Shown here piece by piece: positions 41,675 to 50,727 of a DNA stretch of 61,344 bases. Under the pieces are notes generated by a model. It did not search any database. It saw nothing but the letters and a program-made list of their open reading frames with translations, and was not told where the DNA came from. The stretch lies in the NCBI GenBank assembly GCA_902778585.1, contig CACYYD010000010.1, positions 1 to 61,344 on the forward strand, read 5' to 3'. Both the position numbers and the translations under genes were made by a program. Source of the DNA: an uncultured Eubacteriales bacterium. Its GTDB lineage: Bacteria > Bacillota > Clostridia > Peptostreptococcales > Anaerovoracaceae. Each line of letters begins with the position of its first letter. The first letter of the stretch is position 1.

Positions 41675-43093
41675 TTAGTGCATGAAGATGCTGAGAACGA
41701 TGATCTCAATAACGCCGACTGCCCAAGCGATCGTCGAGTTGACGGACCAGATGGTCAGCTGCTCCTTAGCCTCAGATACGCCGAGTGTTCTGTTAACTAC
41801 CCAGAAGTACGAGTCGTTGAAGTATCCGAAGAAGAGCGATCCTACGCAGCAGGCGACTGCTCCGAGAAGCGGGTTAGCTCCTGCAGCGATCAGGATAGGC
41901 GCGGAAATGCTGGCAGCTGTTGTCATGGCAACTGTGCCGGATCCCTGGATGAATCTCATCGCTGTCGAGATGATCAGCGGCAGTACGATGATTGGAATAG
42001 CTGTCTTAGCAAGTCCATCAGCCATGAATGTGCCGAGTCCGGAGTCCTTGATGATCTGTCCGAGAGCTCCGCCGCCTCCTGTTACCAGCATGATGATACC
42101 GGCGGAAGCCATGCCCTTCTCCATCTCCTGGAGAATGGTCTGACGGTCAAACGGTCTGCCAAGTGTGAAGATGGCAAGCAGAAGACCGAGGCCAACAGCG
42201 ATGATCGGCTGTCCGAGGAATACTACGACTGCCATGAATCCTGTGTTAGCTCCGAGAGCTGTAGCGATCGTGTTGATCAGGATCAGGACGATAGGGAGAA
42301 GCAGCGGCGCGAAAGAAGCGAATGTTCCCGGGATGCCTTCCATATCCATGTTGAACGCTGCGTCATAGTTCGGCTCCTGATACTCAGCCTCTACGATGTT
42401 ACCGTTCTCGTCCGGCAGTCTGTAGAACTTCTTCGACAGATATCTTCTTGAGTAGAAGATGCAGGCGATAGTCATAGGCAGAGCCAGTACGATCGAGAGA
42501 AGGATGAACTTACCGACATCGATACCGTAGATTCCGCAGACTCCGAGAGGGCCCGGTGTAGGCGGTACGAGTGAGTGAGTGATAACGAGTCCGGAAGCCA
42601 GAGCAACTCCGAGTCCGATAACAGACTTCTTTGTAGTCTCGGAAAGAGCCTTCGCGATAGGCGAAAGTACGATGAATCCCGAGTCGCAGAAGATAGGGAT
42701 CGATACAAGGAATCCTGTGATGGCGAGAGCCTCTTCTTCCTTGCCCTTTCCGAAGAGCTTAAGGAAGGTGTGCGCCATCCGTTTGGCGGCACCCGAGATC
42801 TCGAAGATCTGTCCCATCATTACACCGAAGCCGATGATGATACCGATGCTTCCAAGTGTTCCGCCAAAGCCTGACGTGATCGAGTTGATGATACCGAACG
42901 TTTTTCCGTCCTCAAGAGTGATGTTCAGAAGCGGCATGCCTCCAATCGCACCTACGAGTACGGTTGTGAGGATCAGGGCCAGGAAGGCCTGAACCTTGGT
43001 CTTGAGAACGAGGACGATAAGGATCGCGATACCGATAAAGAGCGCGATCAGCATCCTGGTTCCGTCTAATCCGTTTACCATATGAACCTCCAA
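41675..43093 (-). CDS. GntP-family permease
   Basis: A 472-aa, about 12-14-helix H+ symporter of the GntP (gluconate/D-serine/acid sugar) family. Seen: AGGMPLLNITLEDGKTFGIINSITSGFGGTLGSIGIIIGFGVMMG (cut here: conserved GxLGSIGIIIGFGVMMG) and VPPTPGPLGVCGIYGID. It likely imports the tetronic acid degraded by the neighbouring enzymes. Confidence 0.93.
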   Translation of the reverse strand: MEVHMVNGLDGTRMLIALFIGIAILIVLVLKTKVQAFLALILTTVLVGAIGGMPLLNITLEDGKTFGIINSITSGFGGTLGSIGIIIGFGVMMGQIFEISGAAKRMAHTFLKLFGKGKEEEALAITGFLVSIPIFCDSGFIVLSPIAKALSETTKKSVIGLGVALASGLVITHSLVPPTPGPLGVCGIYGIDVGKFILLSIVLALPMTIACIFYSRRYLSKKFYRLPDENGNIVEAEYQEPNYDAAFNMDMEGIPGTFASFAPLLLPIVLILINTIATALGANTGFMAVVVFLGQPIIAVGLGLLLAIFTLGRPFDRQTILQEMEKGMASAGIIMLVTGGGGALGQIIKDSGLGTFMADGLAKTAIPIIVLPLIISTAMRFIQGSGTVAMTTAASISAPILIAAGANPLLGAVACCVGSLFFGYFNDSYFWVVNRTLGVSEAKEQLTIWSVNSTIAWAVGVIEIIVLSIFMH

Positions 43094-43190
43094 TTACTTT
43101 AAGTTGAGAAATAATATGTTTGCAGCCCGGCACCATGAGTGCGGGGCGGGGTTATAACTTCTAAGCCCGTTCCCGTGAAGGACTTATCAA

Positions 43191-44189
43191 TTATCTTGTG
43201 AAGTACGGCGCGTACTTGGCCGCGAGTCTTACGGACTCGATCATGCTGACCGCGCCTGCGATGCCCTTGCCCGCGATATCGAACGCTGTTCCGTGGTCGA
43301 CAGATGTACGCAGTATAGGCATGCTGTTTGTGATCGCGATAGTACGGTCGAAGTCGAGAGTCTTGGTCGCGATGTGACCCTGATCGTGATACAGCGAGAG
43401 TACCGAGTTGAATCTGCCAAGCGCTGCCTGGTGGAATACCGAGTCAGCAGGTACAGGTCCGACTACATTGTAGCCTCTGGCTCTGAGCTCTTCTACTGCA
43501 GGAGCGATCTCGTTGACTTCTTCCCATCCGAACAGTCCGTGCTCTCCGGAATGCGGATTGAGTCCCGCGACTGCCATGGTGCCTTCCTTGACTCCCAGTC
43601 TGGCGAGAGCCTCGGTGCATCTCTCCACATAGTCGATGACTCTTTCTTTTGTGATCATGTCGAGCATATCGCGAAGCGATACGTGTCTTGTGAGGAAGAA
43701 TACTCTCAGACCGTTTGTCTCGAACATAGTCAGCGGGTCGTTGGTATTCGTGAGTTCCGCGAAGATCTCAGTATGACCGATGAAGTTGATCTCAGCAGCG
43801 CGGATGGCTTCCTTGTTGATAGGCGCTGTCGCTACGGCATCCGCCTGTCCGTCCATCGTCATCTGGATGCTCTTTTCGATATATTCGAACGCAGCCTTGC
43901 CGCACATCGCGCTGACCTTGCCGTATTCGAACTTATCCAGGTCGATGTTCTTCATGTCGATCATGTTGAGAACGCCTTCGGAGTAATCTCCATCCGCAGG
44001 ATCCTCTACACAGTTGACCTTCAGGTCTACTCCCGTTACTCCGATCGCCTGCTCAACTACGCCGGCGTCGCCGATAACGATGCAGTTCGCCTCTTCAAAG
44101 AGGTCCTTGTCCGCAACTGTCTTTACGACGATCTCAGGACCGATGCCTGCAGGATCACCCAGAGTAACGGCAATAAGTGGTTTTTTCAT
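43191..44189 (-). CDS. PdxA2-type 4-phospho-tetronate dehydrogenase
   Basis: A 332-aa member of the PdxA family ([16 protein letters not shown]; metal ligands in [17 protein letters not shown] and [12 protein letters not shown]). Genuine PdxA makes vitamin B6, but this gene is beside a DUF1537 kinase and a GntP permease, the setting of PdxA2 enzymes, which oxidatively decarboxylate D-threonate or D-erythronate 4-phosphate to DHAP. That role is inferred from context. Confidence 0.88.
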   Translation of the reverse strand: MKKPLIAVTLGDPAGIGPEIVVKTVADKDLFEEANCIVIGDAGVVEQAIGVTGVDLKVNCVEDPADGDYSEGVLNMIDMKNIDLDKFEYGKVSAMCGKAAFEYIEKSIQMTMDGQADAVATAPINKEAIRAAEINFIGHTEIFAELTNTNDPLTMFETNGLRVFFLTRHVSLRDMLDMITKERVIDYVERCTEALARLGVKEGTMAVAGLNPHSGEHGLFGWEEVNEIAPAVEELRARGYNVVGPVPADSVFHQAALGRFNSVLSLYHDQGHIATKTLDFDRTIAITNSMPILRTSVDHGTAFDIAGKGIAGAVSMIESVRLAAKYAPYFTR

Positions 44190-44234
44190 TTGCTTTTCCT
44201 CCTTTTCCGGGATCTCAGTCCATGGCGCTCCGGC

Positions 44235-45539
44235 CTAGATGAAGATCTTCTCCTTTAGATAAGTGATGCATTTATTGATAGCGTCATTGTCGCCCTGGCT
44301 TCCGCCCTTGGTGATAAGATGCGTGCCCTCGAACGGTCCGCCGAGTATGGTGCCGTACGCTGCAAGCGGAAGCACTTCGTCCTTCAGGTCGAGGCCTGCG
44401 GCTCCGAATCTCTCACATACCGATACTGTAATGTCTCCGCCGGTCGTGTACAGAGCCCTGAAAGTAGGTTCCGCCACGAATATTCTGTGCGCGATCTCCG
44501 CGAGCGACTTGTTGATGATGTCCGTGACATCGTTCATGGAGCAGTTGAATCTCTCCATGTATGGCTTGAAATCTATCCTGTTCTCAGGGTAGATGCCATC
44601 ACCTGTAACAGTGGATATCTGGTTGCGGTCGCAGTATTCGAGTATCTCAGCAGCTACTCTGGCGATCTCCGCTTCGCGTCTTTCATCGCTTTCGAGGAGC
44701 TCCTTTGTCGCTATCATGACATTGTATGTCCTCTGCGAAAGCCACAGATGTTCCATCTGAGTCCTTGCGTTCGGATGCACGCTGCCCATGACCGCGAGGA
44801 TCTTGCTCTTCTCTCTGCTCTTGGACGGCGTGATCAGCTTTCTGGCCAGTGTTGCCGTAAAGACTCCCGGATCGACGGCGAGGATCTTCATCTTGCTCGT
44901 GATGGCCGCGTCAGCGATCAGATCGAGATCTTCCTGTGTCACGCAGTCGAGCACGATGGTGCGGTTTCCCGCCGCAACAGCTTCCTTCATCCTGTCAGCC
45001 AGATAGTGCTTGCCGTGCATCAGTTCGTTCATATCGATAGCTGCTACCGGATACTTGCTTTGCTCGCGGAACAGCGCCGCTACGTCCGAAGTCCTTACCG
45101 GGCACTTCGGGTCAATGGCGATTCCCGTCTTGTGAAGAGGGGTCCCCTCAACCAGCATGTATCCGCCCAGGACCACCCTTTGAGTCGATGGGAAGCAAGG
45201 CGCCGCGATCGCGACATATTCATCTCCGAGGAAGTCCAGCATCGCGTCCGTTTCGCTGCCGAGATTTCCTCTGAGCGTGCTGTCGATGCGGTGCGCGTAC
45301 ACTTTTACGTCGTCCCCCGCGAGAGCTTCTGTCGCTGTGTATACTCTGTCATATGCCTCTTCAGCGCTTACGCCTCTTGAGTCGGTCGGCAGTATGATGC
45401 ACTGGCCGTTATCTAGTACCTCTTTGTCAAGAACTCCGAGGTTCAGCACTGTGTATGCCTGATAATTCATGTTCTTAAGGAGAACGCCTGTCGCGTTGCC
45501 TCCTGTAAGATCATCTGCAATAACTACACATTCAGCCAT
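44235..45539 (-). CDS. DUF1537 four-carbon acid-sugar kinase (1)
   Basis: A 434-aa kinase of the former DUF1537 family. N-terminal substrate domain with VIADDLTGGNATGVLL, C-terminal nucleotide-binding domain with YTTGGDITVSV and LITKGGSQGD. It phosphorylates threonate, erythronate or 2-oxo-tetronate on C4. Directly upstream of the PdxA2-type gene (45-bp gap), its probable partner. Confidence 0.92.
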   Translation of the reverse strand: MAECVVIADDLTGGNATGVLLKNMNYQAYTVLNLGVLDKEVLDNGQCIILPTDSRGVSAEEAYDRVYTATEALAGDDVKVYAHRIDSTLRGNLGSETDAMLDFLGDEYVAIAAPCFPSTQRVVLGGYMLVEGTPLHKTGIAIDPKCPVRTSDVAALFREQSKYPVAAIDMNELMHGKHYLADRMKEAVAAGNRTIVLDCVTQEDLDLIADAAITSKMKILAVDPGVFTATLARKLITPSKSREKSKILAVMGSVHPNARTQMEHLWLSQRTYNVMIATKELLESDERREAEIARVAAEILEYCDRNQISTVTGDGIYPENRIDFKPYMERFNCSMNDVTDIINKSLAEIAHRIFVAEPTFRALYTTGGDITVSVCERFGAAGLDLKDEVLPLAAYGTILGGPFEGTHLITKGGSQGDNDAINKCITYLKEKIFI

Positions 45540-45578
45540 ATCATTTCCTTTCTGAAGGCTTCAGCAGTGTCAGTCTGT

Positions 45579-47003
45579 TTATTTCGCGAGAAGTATCTCT
45601 ACCGCTTCCTTAAGAGTCGTTGCTTCTCCGACATTGCCCGGGAAGATGACATACGGTGTCTTAGGGAATGTGCTCTCCTCGCCCGTCTGCCATACAGGAA
45701 TGCCCGGCCTGATCTGTCCGAGAACGTTCGCTTTCTTGACAGCGAGAGCCTTTGTACCTACATCGCTCGATGTGATGCCGCCCTTAGCAATGACGAAGGC
45801 AGGAGTGACTGTGAGTCTGCCTACCAGCGACTGTACCGCGTCAGAGATGCGTACCGACAATCTGAGGTCGTCTTCCTTGTTGCCTGTGTCAGCAGTGATG
45901 AGTGCTCTGGTCGTATAGCAGCAAACTGTCTTTCCGGAACGGATGCACTCCTCTTCGAGAGCAAGGCATCTCTGAACTTCCTTTTCAAATGCCTCTTCAT
46001 CTCTTACGAGAGTGGCGTCGAGTTCAACGAATGTGACCTCGTCCATCGTCTTGAGGCATTCTACCTGAGCCGTTGTCTTAGCGGTATGCGATCCTACCAC
46101 GATGATGCCGCCGTTGTCGTTGTCGAGCGTGACCATCTTCTCTCTTGTGAGGAGAGGCTGATCCGTAACTCCGCCCATGACCTTTACGATCGCGGCAGCT
46201 GTACGGAACATGAACACCTTGCCTGCCTTCATGGCGCGGTAGAGAGCGACACAGAACACCTTGACATCAGCGTAGTCCACCGCGTTCACGATGACCTTGT
46301 TGAAATCCTTCACAGCCATGAGCTGCTCCTGGATCTTATCGATGTCCATGTTGTGGATGTCCTCAAGGGAGATGCATGTTACATCTTCTGCCTTGAAGGC
46401 TCCGCCTGTCTTTTCTTCAACATACTCAGGCATCGTAGCCGCCGAGTATCCGAAAGTCTTGTCCTTCGCGAACTCTGTCTCATTTGCCGGTACCAGCTCA
46501 TCGCCATACTTGACATAGTGGACGTTGTCGATGGTGAATCTTCCGCCTTCCTTGAAGAACGGGCAGAGGATCTCGCCGTCGATCTTCTTTCCGGTATTCT
46601 TCTCGTAAGCGTCTCTCAGGAGCAGCGTCTCGAGCGGATAATGTCCGCGGAGAGTGCTGTCGCTCCTGCTGATGAAGATGTATTCCTTGCCTGTTTCCTT
46701 GGCGACTTCATCTACTACAGCGGCGATCTCATTATGAGCCTTTGTAGTCTGCTCCGTAGTGAAGCCTCTCGAGTTTGTCAGGATGTAGAACAGGTTGTTC
46801 TCTTCGTTGAATCCGTCGAGGATGCTCTGCTTGTCCCAGCCTGTGTAGACTGTAATGTCGTGAACTGTCTGGACTCCTGTCGGGTCGTCATCGAGTACGA
46901 CGATCTTCTTGTTGTTAGCCGCGATCTCGGCGTTGAGCAGTGCGTCGATCTTCTCTACATCGATCGGCTTATAGCTGTTCAGGATTTCTGCGCTGATTGC
47001 CAT
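45579..47003 (-). CDS. DUF1537 four-carbon acid-sugar kinase (2)
   Basis: Second DUF1537 kinase, 474 aa, with the more typical VLDDDPTGVQTVHDITVYT signature, SRSDSTLRGHYPLET, and AKGGITSSDVGTKAL in the C-terminal domain. It differs clearly from copy 1, so the two are probably not redundant; they may act on different stereoisomers or on acid versus 2-oxo acid. It begins one base after the dehydrogenase gene ends. Confidence 0.92.
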   Translation of the reverse strand: MAISAEILNSYKPIDVEKIDALLNAEIAANNKKIVVLDDDPTGVQTVHDITVYTGWDKQSILDGFNEENNLFYILTNSRGFTTEQTTKAHNEIAAVVDEVAKETGKEYIFISRSDSTLRGHYPLETLLLRDAYEKNTGKKIDGEILCPFFKEGGRFTIDNVHYVKYGDELVPANETEFAKDKTFGYSAATMPEYVEEKTGGAFKAEDVTCISLEDIHNMDIDKIQEQLMAVKDFNKVIVNAVDYADVKVFCVALYRAMKAGKVFMFRTAAAIVKVMGGVTDQPLLTREKMVTLDNDNGGIIVVGSHTAKTTAQVECLKTMDEVTFVELDATLVRDEEAFEKEVQRCLALEEECIRSGKTVCCYTTRALITADTGNKEDDLRLSVRISDAVQSLVGRLTVTPAFVIAKGGITSSDVGTKALAVKKANVLGQIRPGIPVWQTGEESTFPKTPYVIFPGNVGEATTLKEAVEILLAK

Positions 47004-47004
47004 T

Positions 47005-47895
47005 TTATGCCTCCGGTTTCTTAACTACTACGTCAGCAAGTGTCTCGAAGTACTGAACGATGCCGGAATGGTCATCCATCAGATGTCCGTGGACCTTCAG
47101 TGTCTGCATGATCTCATACAGCTGGGCTGTGTAAGGGATAGGAGCGTCGATCGCGTGAGCGGTCTTTACGACGTTGGTGATATCCTTGTGGTTTACCTTG
47201 ATGGTGCCGCCAGGAACGAAGTTTCTGTTGTACATCATCGGAGCCTTAGCGTCGAGAACTGCTGAACCGGCAAGTCCGCTGCGGATCGCCATGTAGACCT
47301 TCTCAGGATCAGCTCCGGCCTTGACAGCGAATGTCAGAGCCTCGGATACGATGGCGATGTTGTTGTTTACGATGATCTGGTTGGCGAGCTTTGTAACGCT
47401 TCCGCTGCCGCAGCCGCCTGTCAGGAGTACGGAAGAAGCATATGCCTCGAGATAAGGCTTAGCCTTTTCGAATACGTCCTCATCTCCGCCGACCATGATG
47501 GCGAGGCTGCCGGCGATAGCGCCAGGCTCTCCTCCGGATACAGGAGCGTCGAGGAATCCGATGCCCTTTTCCTTAAGGCCGTCATAGCACTCTCTGGACT
47601 CTACCGGTGTGACCGAGCTGTGGTCGATGATGATGCCGCCCTCTTTCATTGTGGATGCGACACCGTCCTCACCGAAGATGACACCCTGAACGATACCTGC
47701 TGTAGGCAGTATCATCATTACGATATCGCACTCTCTTCCCATGTCAGCGTAGCTGCCTGACTTCGCGCCCATCTCTACGAGCTCGTTAACGAGGTCCTGA
47801 TTGAGGTCCGCGACCATCACATCGTATCCCGCCTTGACAAGGTGCTTCGCCATAGGGCGTCCCATGATACCCAGTCCGATAAATCCAACTTTCAT
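47005..47895 (-). CDS. 3-Hydroxyisobutyrate/tetronate dehydrogenase family enzyme (GarR/LtnD-like)
   Basis: A 296-aa beta-hydroxyacid dehydrogenase. NAD(P) site VGFIGLGIMGRPMAKHL, substrate site DAPVSGGEPGA, catalytic Lys in TKLANQIIVNNNIA. ATG 47895 (GAAAGGAAG upstream) is used instead of the long frame from 47973. Family members reduce tartronate semialdehyde or oxidise L-threonate/D-erythronate; the kinase neighbours favour a tetronate dehydrogenase. Confidence 0.9.
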   Translation of the reverse strand: MKVGFIGLGIMGRPMAKHLVKAGYDVMVADLNQDLVNELVEMGAKSGSYADMGRECDIVMMILPTAGIVQGVIFGEDGVASTMKEGGIIIDHSSVTPVESRECYDGLKEKGIGFLDAPVSGGEPGAIAGSLAIMVGGDEDVFEKAKPYLEAYASSVLLTGGCGSGSVTKLANQIIVNNNIAIVSEALTFAVKAGADPEKVYMAIRSGLAGSAVLDAKAPMMYNRNFVPGGTIKVNHKDITNVVKTAHAIDAPIPYTAQLYEIMQTLKVHGHLMDDHSGIVQYFETLADVVVKKPEA

Positions 47896-47987
47896 AATGC
47901 CACTTCCTTTCATTTTTATATGGTTTGTTGTAATTATCTTTATAATACACATGCGCAGCTTTTCGCATCGCATGATTTGTATCTTTT

Positions 47988-48506
47988 TTACGCTTCATCA
48001 CCGCGTGCCACGAAGAGTTCACGCACCGCTTCATAAGCTCTGTCGAATTCTTCCTGAAGAGCGTCACCTTTCTGTGTCTCGGCGATTTTATGGCGCCTGC
48101 CGTCTTTGCCGGTCAGGAAAAGAGCCTTGCGGACATCTCCCTGAAGACCGACTTCAAACTTTTCCATTTCATCAAGCCTGAAGATCTGCAGGTAAGGGAC
48201 AGTGATGACCGCGTAGTCATCTGATATCGTAAGTCCCAGCAGGTCTGAATAGAATGAGGAGCCGGCGGCGAACTGTGCGCAGAACCCGTCCATATCAGAT
48301 ATATGCGAGAGTTCTTTGCCGAGTCGCGCGTTCTTATTGTAGAGAGAATAGGCAAGACCAATACCCATGCAAACAAAAAGCCAGCCGACACTGTGTTTCG
48401 ATATCAGCAGGATGGCTCCCGCGGTAAGCATCGAAACGCAGATCAAAAGGCTGGTCTGTGTTTTTTTCTTTATTTCACTGAGAATTTCCGGAAAGGTGCG
48501 GCGCAT
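47988..48506 (-). CDS. Hypothetical two-helix membrane protein
   Basis: A 172-aa protein with two adjacent membrane helices (SLLICVSMLTAGAILLI and VGWLFVCMGIGLAYSLY, about 19-57) and a C-terminal soluble domain of about 110 residues (SISDDYAVI-like strands resembling a PH-type fold, not verified). Its promoter contains a GntR operator in the spacer, so it is likely coregulated with the acid-sugar cluster. Function unknown. Confidence 0.65.
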   Translation of the reverse strand: MRRTFPEILSEIKKKTQTSLLICVSMLTAGAILLISKHSVGWLFVCMGIGLAYSLYNKNARLGKELSHISDMDGFCAQFAAGSSFYSDLLGLTISDDYAVITVPYLQIFRLDEMEKFEVGLQGDVRKALFLTGKDGRRHKIAETQKGDALQEEFDRAYEAVRELFVARGDEA

Positions 48507-48547
48507 CTTGTTCTCCTGTGGCTCTCTGCTTCATACCTTGCATGCTC

Positions 48548-48576
48548 AATGTACCACATACCGGTATACCGGTCAA
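48548..48576 (-). promoter_or_regulatory. Divergent promoter with GntR operator in its spacer
   Basis: Minus strand: -35 TTGACC (48571-48576), 17-nt spacer, -10 TACATT (48548-48553). The operator CCGGTATACCGG (48561-48572) fills the spacer, which would block RNA polymerase when occupied. Confidence 0.6.
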
Positions 48577-48656
48577 CAAAAGATACTTTTTTAACGAATA
48601 TAGATTATTTTTTGACAATTGTATCCCTTGAAATTTAGGGGTTCTACTACATATGG

Positions 48657-48722
48657 TATAATTTGATTGACCGGAATGCCGGTATAGTATATTATATAGA
48701 TGTAACGAAACCGGTATGCCGG
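48657..48722 (+). promoter_or_regulatory. gntR promoter with two operators
   Basis: -10 TATAAT at 48657-48662. Operators CCGGAATGCCGG (48671-48682) at the expected start site and CCGGTATGCCGG (48711-48722) 40 bp further, i.e. about four helical turns apart. Implies autorepression. Confidence 0.65.
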
Positions 48723-48762
48723 ATTCCGTATTGTGTTAGCTGAAAAGGACGGGACCAACGAC

Positions 48763-49413
48763 ATGCAGACTGCACAACCACTCCAGATCCGGGCTTATGA
48801 AAGCTTGAAGCAGATGATACTCGAAGGGCAATTCACTGCCGGCGAGATATACTCTGAAACAAAGGCATCTAAAGAACTCGGTCTGTCAAGGACCCCGATG
48901 CGAGACGCCATACAGCGTCTTTCGCAGGAAGGCTACATCGATGTCATCCCGAGCAAGGGTTTTATGCTGCATGAGATGACAAGACAGGACCTCGAAGACA
49001 CATATCAGGTAAGATGCGCCCTTGAAGGATACTGCGCGGTCCATCTTGCCCATCTTTCGAACGACCCGGAGACGCTTCGTGTTTTCCATGCTCTGGAATC
49101 TCTCATTCGTGACATGGATGCCATAGCTTCCACAACAGAGGACGTAGAAGAGTTTTCCGTATATGACACGGAATTCCATCAAAGGCTCGTGTACTCGCTC
49201 AATAACGAAGCGATCTCCGCGACTTTTGACGCATATCATTACAGGATGAGGAGCCAGACTGTCGCCTCACTCAAGACTGCGGGAAGGCTTAAGAACACCG
49301 TGGCGGAACACCGAGCCATGCTCGAAAGCATGAAAGCGGGAGATATAACCAACAGTTATATGAACACCCTTAAACACATTGGACAGGCTAAGCAGCTGAT
49401 CGAACTGGACTGA
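48763..49413 (+). CDS. GntR/FadR-family (FCD) regulator of the acid-sugar cluster
   Basis: A winged-HTH/FCD regulator, 216 aa from ATG 48763 (AAAGGACGGG upstream; a GTG at 48733 in frame has no ribosome site). HTH includes KELGLSRTPMRDAIQRLSQEGYI; the FCD domain has metal-type residues (YDTEFHQRLVY, AEHRAMLES). Divergent from the membrane protein and acid-sugar operon. Three CCGG-N4-CCGG palindromes in the shared intergenic region are its probable binding sites. Confidence 0.9.
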   Translation: MQTAQPLQIRAYESLKQMILEGQFTAGEIYSETKASKELGLSRTPMRDAIQRLSQEGYIDVIPSKGFMLHEMTRQDLEDTYQVRCALEGYCAVHLAHLSNDPETLRVFHALESLIRDMDAIASTTEDVEEFSVYDTEFHQRLVYSLNNEAISATFDAYHYRMRSQTVASLKTAGRLKNTVAEHRAMLESMKAGDITNSYMNTLKHIGQAKQLIELD

Positions 49414-49469
49414 TCTTTCACGGGTGCAAAGAGAATTCCATTTCACAGGAATATAGGCTCAAACAAAAG

Positions 49470-49500
49470 CTGCCGGCAAAAGCCGGCAGTTTCTTTTATT
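49470..49500 (+). terminator. Terminator of gntR
   Basis: CTGCCGGC-AAAA-GCCGGCAG followed by TTTCTTTTATT. Confidence 0.85.
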
Positions 49501-49549
49501 GCTTCTGTTGTTTCGCGCTAACGAGACCGGCGGATCAGCCGTCTGTCTG

Positions 49550-49987
49550 TCAGAAGTCAAGGTCTTCGATCTCGTTGATGCGGCGCAGATGCTTGCCGCC
49601 CGCGAACTCAGTGCTGAGCCACTCATCGACCATAGCGAAAGCGGTATCCAGATCTACTACTCTCGCTCCGAAGCACAGGACATTCGCGTCATTGTGGTTC
49701 TTTGTCCAGTGAGCGGTCTCTACAGAGTGAACGACTCCGGCTCTGACGCCCGGGACCTTGTTTGCCGCGATGCTTATACCGATACCCGTGCCGCAGATGG
49801 CGATCCCTTTTTCGACCTCGCCGGAAGCGACCAGCTTTCCGACAGCATGTCCGTATTTAGGATAATCTACCGATTCTGTCGAATCGCATCCGACATCTGT
49901 CACTTCATATCCCTCGCGAAGCAGTTTTTCCTTTACTGCTTCTTTCATTTCATATGCTGCGTGATCACAGCCGATAGCAATCTTCAT
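49550..49987 (-). CDS. rpiB: Ribose-5-phosphate isomerase B
   Basis: RpiB/LacAB sugar-phosphate isomerase, 145 aa. N-terminus MKIAIGCDHAAYEMKEAV, active-site Cys in ICGTGIGISIAANKVPGVRAG, phosphate-binding residues downstream. Interconverts ribose 5-phosphate and ribulose 5-phosphate. It follows upp by 30 bp, an arrangement found in many Firmicutes. Confidence 0.95.
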   Translation of the reverse strand: MKIAIGCDHAAYEMKEAVKEKLLREGYEVTDVGCDSTESVDYPKYGHAVGKLVASGEVEKGIAICGTGIGISIAANKVPGVRAGVVHSVETAHWTKNHNDANVLCFGARVVDLDTAFAMVDEWLSTEFAGGKHLRRINEIEDLDF

Positions 49988-50017
49988 GTTGATGCAGTTC
50001 CTTTCTATATATAAATA

Positions 50018-50647
50018 CTACTTCGTTCCGAAGATCCTGTCGCCCGCATCTCCGAGTCCCGGTACGATGTAAGCGTTCTCGTTCAGGTGGTCGTCCTTGG
50101 CTGCGATGTAGATGTCCACATCCGGATGAGCCGCTGTCAGAGCCTCGATGCCTTCAGGAGCTGCGATAAGGAACATAAGGCTGATATCCTTTGCGCCTCT
50201 CTTCTTTACGAAGTCAACGGCTGCGATGGCGCTGCCGCCTGTGGCCAGCATCGGGTCTACGATAATGACCTTTCTCTTGTCAATATCCTCAGGAAGCTTA
50301 CAGTAGTACTCAACAGGCTCATGAGTGTCAGGGTCTCTGTAGAGTCCCACATGGCCGACCTTGGCGTTAGGGATGATCTCAAGCATGCCGTCAACAAATC
50401 CGAGTCCCGCTCTCAGGATAGGAACGATAGCAACGTCCAGGCCCTTGAGCATCTTGACTGTTGTAGGGCAGATCGGAGTCTCGATATCTACTTCCTGTGT
50501 TGGCAGATCTCTTGTTACCTCGAATGCCATGAGCATCGCTACCTCACGAGCGAGATCCCTGAACTCCTTGCTCGTAGTGTTCTTGTCTCTCATCATCGAC
50601 ACCTTGTGCTGGATCAGCGGATGATCGAATACCATTATCTTTCCCAT
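50018..50647 (-). CDS. upp: Uracil phosphoribosyltransferase
   Basis: A 209-aa UPRT that salvages uracil with PRPP to UMP. PRPP loop [19 protein letters not shown] and the uracil-site segment [17 protein letters not shown] are visible. In the housekeeping block sua5-upp-rpiB. Confidence 0.97.
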   Translation of the reverse strand: MGKIMVFDHPLIQHKVSMMRDKNTTSKEFRDLAREVAMLMAFEVTRDLPTQEVDIETPICPTTVKMLKGLDVAIVPILRAGLGFVDGMLEIIPNAKVGHVGLYRDPDTHEPVEYYCKLPEDIDKRKVIIVDPMLATGGSAIAAVDFVKKRGAKDISLMFLIAAPEGIEALTAAHPDVDIYIAAKDDHLNENAYIVPGLGDAGDRIFGTK

Positions 50648-50727
50648 TGTTTACCTCCCAGGAATGTAATTAAGTTTTGATTATTATCGGTTTATTTCGA
50701 AAACTGTCCCGTTTTCCCCTGATTATC

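Noticed and set aside
43191..44189. Vitamin B6 biosynthetic PdxA
   Set aside because: Sequence fits the PdxA family, but the neighbours (DUF1537 kinases, GntP permease, tetronate-type dehydrogenase) point to acid-sugar catabolism rather than pyridoxal synthesis.
45567..47024. 485-codon plus-strand frame over the second DUF1537 kinase
   Set aside because: Antisense shadow of a strongly conserved kinase; no family resemblance.
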